Shown here in pieces: positions 1-9,081 of a stretch of 46,618 bases of DNA. The stretch is from Muribaculaceae bacterium (GTDB lineage Bacteria; Pseudomonadota; Alphaproteobacteria; Rs-D84): contig JAMPEH010000010.1 in NCBI GenBank assembly GCA_023665245.1, positions 1-46,618 on the forward strand, written 5' to 3'. The notes below the pieces were generated by a model. That model saw only the letters and a list, made by a program, of their open reading frames with translations, did no database searches and was not told the DNA's origin. The position numbers were made by a program, and so were the translations under genes. The first letter of the stretch is position 1; each line of letters begins with the position of its first letter.

Positions 1-60
1 TTTAATATCTTGACACTTCTTTTAACTTTTAGAAATTAGTTTAAATCACTTCAATGATTG

Positions 61-1224
61 ATGATTACATTGATGTTAGTTTTCGGCACGCGACCAGAGG
101 CTATTAAGATGATACCTTTGATTAAGAAATTCAGAAAGCATCCTAATGTTTTCAGAGTTCTTGTGACTGTAACAGGACAACATCGTGAACTACTCTACCA
201 GGTATTACGTCTTTTCGATATCACTCCTGATTATGATTTAAATATTATGGAACATGGTCAGGACCTGACAGACATTAGCGTAAAAGTACTTAATGGTATG
301 AGAAGTGTGCTTTTGAAAGAGAGTCCTGACATACTTTTTGTCCATGGCGACACAACCACTACCGCAATGGTTGCTCTATCCGGATTTTACGCCAAAATAC
401 CGGTTGCTCATGTAGAAGCTGGACTTCGCACTGATAATCTTTATAATCCCTGGCCTGAAGAGGCTAACCGCCAGTTGACGGCAAGAATCTCTAAATGGCA
501 TTTTGCTCCTACGACCCTAAATAAGGCAAATCTTATAAAGGAAAACATAAATCCTGATTCAATAATAGTTACCGGCAATACTGTAATCGATGCTCTTAAC
601 ATCGTCAAGGATATCCTTGATAACGATGAGATCGTTAGAAGGAATGTAGAAAGTACAATTTATTTGGACGGTTACGATTTGAACAGAGTGAACGATAACA
701 ATCGCCGTCTTGTTTTGATTACCGTTCATCGCCGAGAGAATATGGGTGAATCGTTCTCCAATATATGCAATGCAATCATTACATTAGCGAAAAAATACAA
801 AGATGTTGACTTTGTATGGCCAATCCATCCAAATCCATCAATAAGGATGCATCAACGAAAGTGTCTGGCGTTGGACAAAGAAGTAGAGAATGTATTTCTG
901 ATAGAACCGCTGGAGTATTTATCGTTTGTATATCTGATGCGAAAATCCCACTTTATAATTACGGATAGCGGTGGAATTCAGGAAGAAGCTCCGGCTTTGG
1001 GAGTACCTGTTTTGGTAACAAGACGTAACAGTGAGCGCCCGGAAGCAATAGAGTCTGGTTCCGTAAGGATTATCGGCACAATGATGTCTAATATTGTGGA
1101 CTCTGTGTCGGCGCTGTTAGATTCATCTGCTGACTATGAAAAAATGCTTCATTACAACAGTCCTTATGGTGACGGGACTGCCTGTGATAAAATTGTTAAT
1201 TTTTTTCTTGAAAATAGAATATGA
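61..1224 (+). CDS. wecB: UDP-N-acetylglucosamine 2-epimerase (non-hydrolysing)
   Basis: Interconverts UDP-GlcNAc and UDP-ManNAc in the cytoplasm, feeding surface polysaccharide synthesis. The 387-residue length fits the family. The N-terminal FGTRPEAIKM signature is at residues 8-17. The positions matching the known catalytic acids are D97 (in HGDTTTT), E119 (in HVEAGLRT) and E133 (in PWPEEANRQ), and H223 lies in TVHRREN. A C-terminal DSGGIQEEAP motif for nucleotide binding is intact. I start at ATG 61; a TTG at 58 is in frame but adds nothing conserved, and a third candidate is ATG 73. The stop overlaps the next gene's ATG by four bases, so the two are probably co-transcribed. No promoter is clear in the 60 bases before it. 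It is far from any visible capsule cluster. Confidence 0.93.
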   Translation: MITLMLVFGTRPEAIKMIPLIKKFRKHPNVFRVLVTVTGQHRELLYQVLRLFDITPDYDLNIMEHGQDLTDISVKVLNGMRSVLLKESPDILFVHGDTTTTAMVALSGFYAKIPVAHVEAGLRTDNLYNPWPEEANRQLTARISKWHFAPTTLNKANLIKENINPDSIIVTGNTVIDALNIVKDILDNDEIVRRNVESTIYLDGYDLNRVNDNNRRLVLITVHRRENMGESFSNICNAIITLAKKYKDVDFVWPIHPNPSIRMHQRKCLALDKEVENVFLIEPLEYLSFVYLMRKSHFIITDSGGIQEEAPALGVPVLVTRRNSERPEAIESGSVRIIGTMMSNIVDSVSALLDSSADYEKMLHYNSPYGDGTACDKIVNFFLENRI

Positions 1225-2183
1225 AAGATTTTGATGAATATTTGAAAATTGTCAATGATGCTATAAAGACATTGAGATTACCTGAGTCTCCTGCGAGTCT
1301 ATACGATCCGATTCGATACACAATGGATGCGGGCGGAAAGCGGCTGCGTCCGGTTCTTACGCTGGCCGCGTGTGAGGCCATGGGAAAAGAGCCGATGTCA
1401 GCGATCCATCAAGCAATGGCTATTGAAATGTTTCATAATTTCACACTTCTACATGACGACGTGATGGATAATGCGGATGTGCGTCGTGGTCGTCCAACTG
1501 TTCATAAAAAATGGAATGAATCTACAGCCATACTTTCAGGTGACGCAATGCTGACTACCGCAACTATGCTACTTGCGATAAAGGCCGGTGAACATCTATC
1601 CTCTGCTTTGGACTTGTTCAATGGAACAGCCATGAATATATATGAGGGCCAGCAGTATGATATGGACTTTGAGCAGCGTAATGATGTGAGCGTGGAGGAA
1701 TATATAGGAATGATTCGGTTAAAGACATCTGTCCTTCTCGGCTGTGCATGTGGAATGGGAGCATTAATGGCTGATGCACCTTTTGAAATGCAACTACAGT
1801 TTTTCAATTATGGTGTGAATCTCGGACTTGCATTTCAGCTTCAGGATGATTTTCTTGACACTTATGGAAATCCTGATATCTTTGGGAAAGCTATAGGTGG
1901 TGATATACTTAATGATAAGAAAACGTGGCTTCTTATCATAGCGATGAAAGAGGATAAATCGGGTGAATTGTCACGTATAATTAACTCAGGTATAACGGGG
2001 GAAGAAAAAATACACGCCGTAAGGACTATCTATGACAAATTGAATCTGCCTGACAGAATTCACGAGCTTATCAGAGCATACATTGATACGGCAATATCCT
2101 GTCTTGACAGTATGGTGCTTGATCCTGAAGCCCGTTCTTTTTTCATTGACTTGGCATTAAAGTCGGCAACTCGTAATAAGTGA
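1221..2183 (+). CDS. Polyprenyl diphosphate synthase (trans-isoprenyl transferase)
   Basis: Condenses isopentenyl diphosphate onto an allylic diphosphate to make a long trans-polyprenyl chain, probably for the menaquinone side chain. Both aspartate-rich motifs are present: DDVMD at residues 79-83 and DDFLD at 209-213, which bind the Mg-diphosphate. GGKRLRP (38-44) is the conserved substrate-binding loop and GDAM follows at about 107-110. Length (320) is normal for IspB/octaprenyl-type enzymes. Product chain length cannot be read with certainty, so I give no gene symbol. The ATG overlaps the wecB stop by four bases and the stop lies seven bases before tatD, which fits an operon. Confidence 0.92.
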   Translation: MKDFDEYLKIVNDAIKTLRLPESPASLYDPIRYTMDAGGKRLRPVLTLAACEAMGKEPMSAIHQAMAIEMFHNFTLLHDDVMDNADVRRGRPTVHKKWNESTAILSGDAMLTTATMLLAIKAGEHLSSALDLFNGTAMNIYEGQQYDMDFEQRNDVSVEEYIGMIRLKTSVLLGCACGMGALMADAPFEMQLQFFNYGVNLGLAFQLQDDFLDTYGNPDIFGKAIGGDILNDKKTWLLIIAMKEDKSGELSRIINSGITGEEKIHAVRTIYDKLNLPDRIHELIRAYIDTAISCLDSMVLDPEARSFFIDLALKSATRNK

Positions 2184-2190
2184 TTGTGAA

Positions 2191-2973
2191 ATGATTACTG
2201 ATACTCATACTCATCTCTATCTTGAGGAATACGAAGAGGATCGAGATGATGTTATTCAACGTGCCCTGAATGCGGGAGTTGGAAAGATGATTTTCCCTAA
2301 TGTCGATTTATCGACCATCGAACCGATGAAAAATCTTCATCGCAAATATCCCGCGGTTACTTATATGGCCATGGGCCTTCATCCGACAGAGATAGACGAA
2401 AACTTTAAGAATAGTTTGAAAACCATTGAAAATGAATTATTTTCAAATAAAAACAATTATGTGGCAGTAGGTGAGATTGGTATTGACCTCTATTGGGACA
2501 AGACTTTTAAATGTCAACAAATGGAGGCCTTTGCTTATCAAATTGACTGGGCTTTAAATCTTGATTTGCCTGTCATTATCCATTGTAGGGAAGGATTGGA
2601 TGAAGTTTTAAAGGTCTTTAAGGACAGTACTATGGTACCGTGTGGTGTTTTCCACAGTTTTGGCGGTAACGAACAGGATGTGGAGCGGATAAGGGAAATA
2701 GGTGATTTCTATTTTGGTATAAACGGTATTGTTACTTTTAAGAATTCGAAATTACGTAATACTCTGCCCATTATCGGCTTAGACCGTATCCTCCTCGAAA
2801 CGGATGCACCTTATCTATCGCCAGTCCCATTCCGGGGGAAAAGGAATGAAAGCTCGTATATAGTAAATACGGTTCAGACTGTTGCTGATGTTTTTGGAAT
2901 ATCAAAAGATAAAATTGCTGATTTAACATTTGCTAATGCAGAAAAGTTATTCAGATTGGATAAAAATTCGTAA
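2191..2973 (+). CDS. TatD-family metal-dependent hydrolase (putative DNase)
   Basis: A TIM-barrel metallohydrolase of the amidohydrolase superfamily; characterised TatD members are 3'-5' DNA exonucleases or deaminate/cleave nucleic-acid substrates, acting in the cytoplasm. Metal-site residues are all visible: the N-terminal H6 and H8 (TDTHTHL), E95 (VGEIGID), H131 (IIHCREG), H155 (VFHSFGG) and D205 (ETDAPYLSP). Length of 260 residues is typical. The start is ATG 2191, seven bases after the polyprenyl synthase stop, so translation is probably coupled. Paralogues (TatD, YcfH, YjjV) are hard to separate by eye, so I leave the symbol empty. Confidence 0.92.
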   Translation: MITDTHTHLYLEEYEEDRDDVIQRALNAGVGKMIFPNVDLSTIEPMKNLHRKYPAVTYMAMGLHPTEIDENFKNSLKTIENELFSNKNNYVAVGEIGIDLYWDKTFKCQQMEAFAYQIDWALNLDLPVIIHCREGLDEVLKVFKDSTMVPCGVFHSFGGNEQDVERIREIGDFYFGINGIVTFKNSKLRNTLPIIGLDRILLETDAPYLSPVPFRGKRNESSYIVNTVQTVADVFGISKDKIADLTFANAEKLFRLDKNS

Positions 2974-2978
2974 CTTTG
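2971..2978 (+). promoter_or_regulatory. Possible Bacteroidota -7 box before the NlpC/P60 gene
   Basis: TAACTTTG matches TAnnTTTG and sits at the tatD stop codon, 37 bases before the NlpC/P60 start at 3016. No TTTG or TTG lies at the expected 19-21 base distance upstream, so this is a weak call and read-through from tatD is equally possible. Confidence 0.3.
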
Positions 2979-3015
2979 AATTATGAATTGATAAAGTTGC
3001 TAATCATTATCACAA

Positions 3016-3969
3016 ATGTTAATTCGAATAAATATCCTGATTATTACCATCTTGCTCTTTGTAAGTGCCATTTCCATATCGGCACAAGATTCCTGTTGGG
3101 TGCAAGTACGCATCCCGGTCGCATGTATTCGTGATGGTAAAGGGCATGCTACCGAAATGACTTCACAGTCCATTATGGGAACACCTATGCTTGTGCTGGA
3201 ACATGATGGAGGGGAATGGCTTAAACTTCAAGGACCAGACGGCTATGAAGGATACATGAATATTTCAAGCGTGACAAAACTCTCGCATACTGACATGCTC
3301 AAGTGGCGAGATTCTCCTCGTCTTGTTTCAGTATCTCTCCCTGAGATAAAGGTATATAGCTCTGAAACTGACAAATGTGCAAGAACAGTCGTTACGGAAC
3401 TTGTGAATGGTTCAATCCTTGAGGGCATACTTTCGGATGGTCCCATGACAAAAGTCACTTTACCTGATGGGCGTTCAGGATGGGTTGATACATCATCCAT
3501 GATGCCGGCGGAAGAGTGGGCTTCCCAGCCATTTGATGCTAACGATATTTTAACGACATGTTATTGGCTTATGGGGACACCCTATCTTTGGGGAGGATGT
3601 ACTACAAAGTCAACTGATTGCTCAGGGCTGGTGAGAATTAGTTACTTTGCCAACGGTATTTTGATGCTCCGTGATGCTCGTCAACAGATAGAAATAGGTA
3701 AACACATTGATATTGAAGATATTAATTCCCTTGAGGCTGCCGATTTACTTTTTTTCAGCGGAACACCGGATGGCCGTATTTCACACGTCGCTATTTACGA
3801 TAACGATGGAAAATACATTCACTCCTCCGGATTAGTAAAAACTAATCATATGAAATATGATGATCCTGATTTCTCCAACCGTGTCTACCGAGGTGCTTCG
3901 CGAATAAATGGCATGATTCCAAGTGATGGAATTATACAGATGATAAATCATCCATGGTATTTTAAATAG
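3016..3969 (+). CDS. Secreted NlpC/P60 endopeptidase with SH3-like domains (YkfC-like)
   Basis: Likely cuts peptidoglycan stem peptides, in the manner of YkfC-type gamma-D-glutamyl-diamino-acid endopeptidases. The N-terminus has a hydrophobic signal peptide (about residues 1-23, ending ISAQ). Two SH3-like segments follow (about 28-90 and 103-165, the second ending SGWVDTS). The NlpC/P60 domain carries the catalytic C202 in STDCSGL, H257 in RISHVAIY and the third polar residue H269 in KYIHSSG. The arrangement of two SH3 domains plus NlpC/P60 in about 320 residues matches described YkfC proteins. It lies 33 bases before a CstA-family transporter, which hints at use of peptide products, an inference only. 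Substrate is not shown by sequence. Confidence 0.88.
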   Translation: MLIRINILIITILLFVSAISISAQDSCWVQVRIPVACIRDGKGHATEMTSQSIMGTPMLVLEHDGGEWLKLQGPDGYEGYMNISSVTKLSHTDMLKWRDSPRLVSVSLPEIKVYSSETDKCARTVVTELVNGSILEGILSDGPMTKVTLPDGRSGWVDTSSMMPAEEWASQPFDANDILTTCYWLMGTPYLWGGCTTKSTDCSGLVRISYFANGILMLRDARQQIEIGKHIDIEDINSLEAADLLFFSGTPDGRISHVAIYDNDGKYIHSSGLVKTNHMKYDDPDFSNRVYRGASRINGMIPSDGIIQMINHPWYFK

Positions 3970-4002
3970 CTCTTAAACATGATATAAGTAAACTATATAA
4001 GT

Positions 4003-5439
4003 ATGATAACATTCATTACATGCTTTGTCCTGCTTGTGACAGCATATTTCACTTATGGTAAGTATCTTGAAAAACTTGCGGAAGTTGATTCTAAAAATAC
4101 CACTCCTGTCGATCGTCTTGGGGACGGAGTCGATTACATCCGCTTGCCGCGTTGGCGAATATTTCTTATACAGTTGTTAAATATCGCTGGAACAGGTCCT
4201 ATTTTTGGAGCAATCCTCGGCGCATGCTTTGGTCCCGTGGCATTCCTTTGGATTACTTTGGGAGGTATTTTCTTTGGTTCGATGCATGATTATCTTTCCG
4301 GAATGATGATTCTACGCAACGATGGCAAGAGCCTTCCCGAAATAATTGGCATTTATCTCGGCATAAACACCAGGATGGTTGTGAGAATTTTCTCAATTGT
4401 CTTAATGGTACTCGTGGGTGCTGTTTTCCTTCTGAGCCCGGCTCAGTTATTGGGCACAATGGTTCCTTCGGTCTCATCTGAATTATGGATATGGATTATC
4501 TTAGCTTATTATATCATTGCCACAATGCTCCCGGTAGATAAAGTTATCGGCAAAGTATATCCAATTTTTGGCATAGCTTTAATTTCTATGGCTATAGGAC
4601 TGCTATATGTCATATTTAGCGGGGTATATGAAGTGCCTGAACTTACATCGCTGCATAATTACCAGTTGAATCCTGAAGCTTTACCCATTATACCCACACT
4701 GTTTATTACTATTGCTTGTGGTGCTATTTCCGGATTCCATGCCACACAGTCGCCACTGATGGCTCGTTGCATTGACAATGAAAAGAAATGTCGGTCGATT
4801 TTCTACGGATCGATGATTTCGGAGAGTATCATTGCCTTAATTTGGGCTGCCGTAGCTATGGCCTTCTTCAAAGGTCCATCCGGTCTTGGTGAGCAGTTAG
4901 CTGAACATGGTAATAATGCAGCTTGGGCTGTCGATGTAATCTCTAACACCACTCTCGGTAAAGTTGGTGCAGTTCTCGCACTATTAGGGGTTGTGGTTGC
5001 CCCGATATCGACCGGTGATACCGCTTTTCGCGGTGCACGTCTGATGATTGCTGACATTTTTAGAGTTGACCAACGGCCTCTGCTGAAGCGATTTGCAATT
5101 TGTATTCCACTCTTTGTAGTTGGCTATGGAATCGCTCTCTTTAATTTCGACATTATTTGGCGTTATTTTGCTTGGTCGAATCAGACTCTTTCGGTCTTTG
5201 TGTTATGGTCAGTTTACGTGTGGCTTGCTGAACGGAAGAAAAATGTATGGGTAGCTCTTATCCCAGCCGTGGCTATGACTTTTATTGTAACATCGTTTGT
5301 ATTTATCTCCCCACAATTCATCGGCCTTGAGGATAGAATGGTATCATTCATATGCGCTGCTTTTACCACTATTGTTATCGGTTATATGGTGAACCGTAGA
5401 GTGAAAGGTAAACTTATAATCAGCGAAGAGATGTTATGA
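4003..5439 (+). CDS. cstA: CstA-family carbon starvation transporter
   Basis: A multi-pass inner-membrane protein of the CstA/BtsT family; characterised relatives import pyruvate or peptides. The 478 residues are almost all hydrophobic helices separated by short loops, with family-typical stretches such as IAGTGPIFGAILG near residues 61-73, GSMHDYLSG near 92-100 and TGDTAFRGARLMIAD in the second half. It is shorter than the roughly 700-residue E. coli CstA, but this short form is common in Bacteroidota. The stop overlaps the next gene by four bases. Substrate is inferred from the family, and the neighbouring murein-type endopeptidase makes a peptide role worth considering. Confidence 0.88.
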   Translation: MITFITCFVLLVTAYFTYGKYLEKLAEVDSKNTTPVDRLGDGVDYIRLPRWRIFLIQLLNIAGTGPIFGAILGACFGPVAFLWITLGGIFFGSMHDYLSGMMILRNDGKSLPEIIGIYLGINTRMVVRIFSIVLMVLVGAVFLLSPAQLLGTMVPSVSSELWIWIILAYYIIATMLPVDKVIGKVYPIFGIALISMAIGLLYVIFSGVYEVPELTSLHNYQLNPEALPIIPTLFITIACGAISGFHATQSPLMARCIDNEKKCRSIFYGSMISESIIALIWAAVAMAFFKGPSGLGEQLAEHGNNAAWAVDVISNTTLGKVGAVLALLGVVVAPISTGDTAFRGARLMIADIFRVDQRPLLKRFAICIPLFVVGYGIALFNFDIIWRYFAWSNQTLSVFVLWSVYVWLAERKKNVWVALIPAVAMTFIVTSFVFISPQFIGLEDRMVSFICAAFTTIVIGYMVNRRVKGKLIISEEML

Positions 5440-5759
5440 TAATACTTAACACAACATTTCATGTCCATCTCTCTTTGATTGATTCTTTCACACAGTGGGT
5501 TAGGGAAACTTATTTCCCGAATGCGATATGTTGCGAAGGTCTATTTAATCCTGTATTTGCAAGAATTCTTATTGAGGTACAGGAAGGTTATGCAAGTTTC
5601 GCAGTCCAGCTCTCTGCTTCCAATGTTGATATGGCAGTTAATTGGCATGATGGTCAAGCCGCAGAGCTTCGAAGAATTTTAGGTGAAAGATATGGTGAGA
5701 AGGTGCTATTCTTCACCACATATATGGAATCACTACCGACTGGTAAAAGTGGTGATTAA
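5436..5759 (+). CDS. DUF4286 family protein
   Basis: A small cytoplasmic protein of 107 residues that I recognise as the DUF4286 type (N-terminal MIILNTTFHV, then a W..E..FP segment and a C-terminal VLFFTTYME strand). The pattern of alternating strands and helices suggests a compact ferredoxin-like alpha/beta fold, possibly dimeric. No catalytic motif is visible and its function is unknown. The ATG overlaps the cstA stop by four bases, implying translational coupling, and ruvC follows 30 bases later. Confidence 0.8.
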   Translation: MIILNTTFHVHLSLIDSFTQWVRETYFPNAICCEGLFNPVFARILIEVQEGYASFAVQLSASNVDMAVNWHDGQAAELRRILGERYGEKVLFFTTYMESLPTGKSGD

Positions 5760-5789
5760 TTTATCGCTCACTATTAGTTAGATACAGGT

Positions 5790-6356
5790 GTGGATAACAA
5801 GGATTTCGATAAAGTGATAATAGGTATCGACCCTGGTACCAACATTATGGGATATGGTATTCTTGGCATAAAATCTAAGAAACCATATCTCATAGCGTTA
5901 GGTGTGGTTAAATTAAATAAGTTTGATAGCCATTATTTGAGATTGTTACGTATTCATGAAAGAGTGATCGGACTTGTGGAGCAATTTCTCCCTGACGAAA
6001 TGGCAATTGAAGCACCCTTTTTTGGCAAAAATGTTCAGTCGATGTTGAAGTTAGGCAGAGCCCAGGGGGTTGCAATGGCCGCTGCTTTGTCACGTGATAT
6101 ACCAATCTGTGAATATGAACCGCGTAAGATTAAGATGGCTATTACTGGCTCAGGTGCTGCAAGTAAGGAACAGGTTAGGGAAATGCTTCGGCGTATCTTG
6201 AAAATCTCTGAAAGCGAACTTGATATTGAACTCGATGCCACTGATGCCCTCGCCGCCGCACTATGCCATTTTTATGAATCTTCGCGTCCTGTTGCTTCGG
6301 AAGCCGCAAAATCATGGAAAGATTTTATTGCAAAAAATCCTGATAGGGTGAAGTAA
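5790..6356 (+). CDS. ruvC: Crossover junction endodeoxyribonuclease RuvC
   Basis: Resolves Holliday junctions with the RuvAB branch-migration complex during recombination and repair. The four catalytic acids are visible: D14 in IGIDPGTN, E74 in AIEAPFFG, and D149 and D152 in [12 protein letters not shown]. Length of 188 residues matches the family. The start is GTG at 5790; no ATG is available before the conserved first strand. ruvA and ruvB are not in the window. A weak hairpin with a T-rich tail lies just downstream. The start codon is embedded in a 9-base match to the DnaA box, probably by chance. Confidence 0.95.
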   Translation: MDNKDFDKVIIGIDPGTNIMGYGILGIKSKKPYLIALGVVKLNKFDSHYLRLLRIHERVIGLVEQFLPDEMAIEAPFFGKNVQSMLKLGRAQGVAMAAALSRDIPICEYEPRKIKMAITGSGAASKEQVREMLRRILKISESELDIELDATDALAAALCHFYESSRPVASEAAKSWKDFIAKNPDRVK

Positions 6357-6387
6357 GAGCGATAAATCATTGATAGGGGAGAGCATA

Positions 6388-6418
6388 TAGGGCTATTTGG
6401 CCCTAATGTATTCTTTTT
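6388..6418 (+). terminator. Short hairpin with T-rich tail after ruvC
   Basis: TAGGGC (6388-6393) pairs with GCCCTA (6400-6405) around a six-base loop, followed by a T-rich run at 6411-6418. The right arm overlaps the stop codon of the convergent glycosyltransferase. The stem is only six pairs, so strength is uncertain. Confidence 0.5.
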
Positions 6419-7146
6419 CGTCTAAGATAACGAATTAAAAATTTGAAATGCCTTGCAACTGTCGGAATTAAGCCAAAATAAAAACACATAATCTTAAATC
6501 TCTCCCAAAGTGATAGCTTCATATTTTGCGTGGAAAGACCCTCTGAAAGATAATCTATAAGTGTGCGATCAATGTAATAATTACGGTGTGAACGTTGCAG
6601 GCAGCGAATACACCATTCGAAATCAGCAGAGAAACGATAGCGGGTGTCGTAATTATCGGTTAATTTGCGTAACACGATGAAGGCTTGATGACACACCACC
6701 ATCCCGTCCTTGAAATTGTCAAGCGTTAGCACTGCTGGAGCCGAGAGATGCCGATTGCCTATCCTCTCCCTGTTATTATTTACTAATTGAGTCTGACCAT
6801 ATACAATCCCCGGATAATCATTTTCAAGAATGGTATTGGCAATAATTTTTAAGGTGTCATGAGTGTGAAATGTATCGCCGGCGTTGAGAAATATAACATA
6901 ATCGCCTGTCGCTAAACCCAGTCCCTTGTTCATGGCATCGTATAGCCCGTTATCCTTCTCTGACACAAGGATAAGATTATCAATGCCAGACTGCTGTGCC
7001 AGATTTACTGTATTGTCAGTCGAAGCCCCATCTATAATGATATGTTCATAAAAATTAAACGATTGCTCCTTAACACTTTTCAACGTAGGTGTAATCGTTT
7101 TTTCAGCATTATATGTGACAGTGATGATTGAAAATAGAGGGTTCAT
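6403..7146 (-). CDS. Family 2 glycosyltransferase (WcaA-like)
   Basis: Transfers a sugar from a nucleotide-sugar donor to a surface-glycan acceptor; the acceptor is not known. The GT-A fold is clear: FSIITVTYNAEKT at residues 5-17, the nucleotide-binding IIIDGAST at 36-43 (D39) and the DxD-equivalent FLNAGDTF at 87-94 (D91). A C-terminal basic stretch (RYLRRKR) may contact the membrane surface, but no transmembrane helix is evident. Length is 247. It is a single minus-strand gene between plus-strand housekeeping genes and not part of a glycan cluster, so it may act on glycans made elsewhere. A -7 box lies 30 bases upstream. Confidence 0.88.
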   Translation of the reverse strand: MNPLFSIITVTYNAEKTITPTLKSVKEQSFNFYEHIIIDGASTDNTVNLAQQSGIDNLILVSEKDNGLYDAMNKGLGLATGDYVIFLNAGDTFHTHDTLKIIANTILENDYPGIVYGQTQLVNNNRERIGNRHLSAPAVLTLDNFKDGMVVCHQAFIVLRKLTDNYDTRYRFSADFEWCIRCLQRSHRNYYIDRTLIDYLSEGLSTQNMKLSLWERFKIMCFYFGLIPTVARHFKFLIRYLRRKRIH

Positions 7147-7175
7147 AGAGATGTCGCCATGAATGTTTCTTTTGA

Positions 7176-7183
7176 CAAAGTTA
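7176..7183 (-). promoter_or_regulatory. Putative -7 box for the glycosyltransferase gene
   Basis: The minus strand reads TAACTTTG, matching TAnnTTTG, 29 bases before the ATG at 7146. No TTTG or TTG lies at the usual distance upstream, so only the -7 element is supported. Confidence 0.45.
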
Positions 7184-7322
7184 CAAGTATTTTACAACAA
7201 GGAGAAATTTTTTCAAAGAAATCGGTGATGTTGCCACTGCTATGTAACATTTTGACAAGTGGAAGTCGTTATATATTTCATATATTTCAAATCAACGATT
7301 CAAAAAATTTAGTGTGCTATTA

Positions 7323-7354
7323 TTTGAAGATTACTAAAACAATTCTTAATTTTG
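7323..7354 (+). promoter_or_regulatory. Bacteroidota-type promoter for the rlmD gene
   Basis: TTTG at 7323-7326, a 20-base spacer and TAATTTTG at 7347-7354 give a full match to the Bacteroidota sigma-factor consensus. Transcription would begin near 7358, leaving a leader of about 38 bases before the ATG at 7396. Confidence 0.75.
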
Positions 7355-7395
7355 AAGTCAAATTTATACAATTACATTATCATATTTAGTGTTGT

Positions 7396-8805
7396 ATGGC
7401 ACGTAAAAGGAAAGAGTTACCCTTATTACAAGGGGTTGAAATAATTGATGTCGCGGCCGAAGGAAATTCGCTCGCCAAAGTGGATGAGATGGTTGTCTTT
7501 ATCCCATTTGGAGCGCCAGGTGATATCGCAGATGTCAAGATTGATAAGAAAAAGAAAAGCTATGCTGAGGGTCATATCGAAAATTTGATTCGGCCTTCCG
7601 ATGTGAGAGTAGAACCGAGATGCGAACATTTCACTGTGTGTGGAGGCTGCCGCTGGCAGCATTTGCCTTACGAGTTCCAGTTAAAATGTAAGCATCAGCA
7701 GGTTCAAGATGCCCTCCAGAGAATCGCCAAAATTCCTTTACCGGAAATTAATCCTATCATCGGTTCTGAGAACGTATGGGAATATAGGAATAAAATGGAG
7801 TACACATTCTCTAATAAAATGTGGTTAACATTTGATCAACTAAAGTCTGGTCAAGATTTCCCTGACCGTCGTGCAGCCGGATTTCATATTCCTGGGGCCT
7901 TTGATAAAGTACTTGACATAAATAAATGTCATCTTCAAGATGATTTAGGGAATCGTATCCGTCTATTCATTAAGAATTTCGGCAAAGAACATGGTTATTC
8001 TTTCTATGATTTACGAGAGCAACATGGATTCTTGCGTACTTTGATGATTCGTATCGCTTCCACAGGAGAAGTGATGGTAATCATGGTGGTAGGGGAGAAC
8101 GACCCTGATAAAATTGAGGAACTGATGGCCCATTTATCAAATGGGTTTCCCGAAATAACTTCTTTGGGTTATGTCATCAATACCAAAGTAAATGATACAA
8201 TTGCCGACCAAGAAGTGGTGCCTTATAAGGGAAGAGAATATATCGAGGAGGATATGGAAGGATTGAGATTCCGAATAGGACCAAAATCGTTCTATCAGAC
8301 CAACTCTCGTCAAGCCTACAAACTTTACAGCGTGGCTCGAAAAATGGCAGCTTTGACCGGAGAGGAATTAGTATATGACCTGTATACCGGCACAGGTACA
8401 ATAGCTTGTTTCATAGCTCCAAAGGTGAGACATGTGATAGGTATAGAATATGTTCCGGAGGCAATTGAAGACGCAAAGGTAAATGCTTCGGTAAACGGTC
8501 TGAACAACACTGAATTCTTTGCCGGAGATATGAAAGACATTCTGACTTCTGATTTCATCAATGCACATGGAATACCTGACGTGATGATTGTAGACCCTCC
8601 ACGTGCAGGTATGCACGAGAACGTGGTCAAAGTTATACTCGATGCCGAACCTCGTAAAATCGTATATGTAAGCTGCAATCCCGCTACTCAGGCTCGCGAC
8701 CTGGCATTGCTTCATGAAAAATATGATATCGCTGAAGTTCAGCCGGTTGATATGTTCCCACATACTCAACACGTTGAGAATGTGGTGCTTCTAAAACTCA
8801 GATGA
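7396..8805 (+). CDS. rlmD: 23S rRNA (uracil-C5)-methyltransferase, RlmD/RumA type
   Basis: Methylates C5 of a uracil in 23S rRNA (U1939 in E. coli numbering for RlmD) using S-adenosylmethionine. An N-terminal TRAM-like RNA-binding domain covers about residues 8-66. Cysteines C76, C82 and C85 in RCEHFTVCGGC form the iron-sulfur site, with a fourth more distal. The methyltransferase domain has YDLYTGTGT for cofactor binding, IVDPPRAGMH, and the catalytic C427 in YVSCNPAT. The C-terminal HTQHVENVVLL is also family-typical. Length is 469. Bacteroidota often encode more than one member, so the exact target uridine is inferred. It has its own promoter and a hairpin just after the stop. Confidence 0.88.
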   Translation: MARKRKELPLLQGVEIIDVAAEGNSLAKVDEMVVFIPFGAPGDIADVKIDKKKKSYAEGHIENLIRPSDVRVEPRCEHFTVCGGCRWQHLPYEFQLKCKHQQVQDALQRIAKIPLPEINPIIGSENVWEYRNKMEYTFSNKMWLTFDQLKSGQDFPDRRAAGFHIPGAFDKVLDINKCHLQDDLGNRIRLFIKNFGKEHGYSFYDLREQHGFLRTLMIRIASTGEVMVIMVVGENDPDKIEELMAHLSNGFPEITSLGYVINTKVNDTIADQEVVPYKGREYIEEDMEGLRFRIGPKSFYQTNSRQAYKLYSVARKMAALTGEELVYDLYTGTGTIACFIAPKVRHVIGIEYVPEAIEDAKVNASVNGLNNTEFFAGDMKDILTSDFINAHGIPDVMIVDPPRAGMHENVVKVILDAEPRKIVYVSCNPATQARDLALLHEKYDIAEVQPVDMFPHTQHVENVVLLKLR

Positions 8806-8815
8806 TATATATGAC

Positions 8816-8845
8816 GAGCGCCCGCTGCTCACGCAGTGGACGCTC
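8816..8845 (+). terminator. GC-rich hairpin after rlmD
   Basis: GAGCGCCCGCTGC (8816-8828) pairs with GCAGTGGACGCTC (8833-8845) around a four-base loop, with one mismatch and one G-T pair in 13 positions. It begins 11 bases after the rlmD stop. There is no strong T run, so it may be a weak terminator or RNA-stabilising 3' end. Confidence 0.55.
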
Positions 8846-9073
8846 CAAATTATAATCATCAATTCTAATTATCGGTTATGTTTTCTCAAACTACTTCCAT
8901 TGCATGTCGAGGTTAGGGACATTTGATGGCGTAGATAATTTTTTTTGATGTTTCAAAGGAAAATAGCGAATAGTTATTAATTCAGAAAAGGATATGATTG
9001 TATTGTCGTAATTAGATTATCAATGGTATGAAAATTAATAATGAATAAATGATTTATCTCTTATTTTGTAATG

Positions 9074-9081
9074 CAAAGTTA
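9074..9081 (-). promoter_or_regulatory. Isolated minus-strand -7 box in the rlmD-topB gap
   Basis: The minus strand reads TAACTTTG. No -33 element is visible and no reading frame follows. If real, it would drive a non-coding transcript of about 225-260 bases ending at the 8816-8845 hairpin. Chance occurrence is quite possible. Confidence 0.25.

Noticed and set aside
5789..5797. Perfect DnaA-box match TGTGGATAA at the ruvC start
   Set aside because: A single 9-base match is expected by chance about once in every few windows of this size, and no cluster of boxes or origin genes is nearby.
7159..7389. Plus-strand frame of 76 codons between the glycosyltransferase and rlmD
   Set aside because: It has no family features, is full of AT-rich codons and overlaps both divergent promoters, so it is best read as a regulatory gap.
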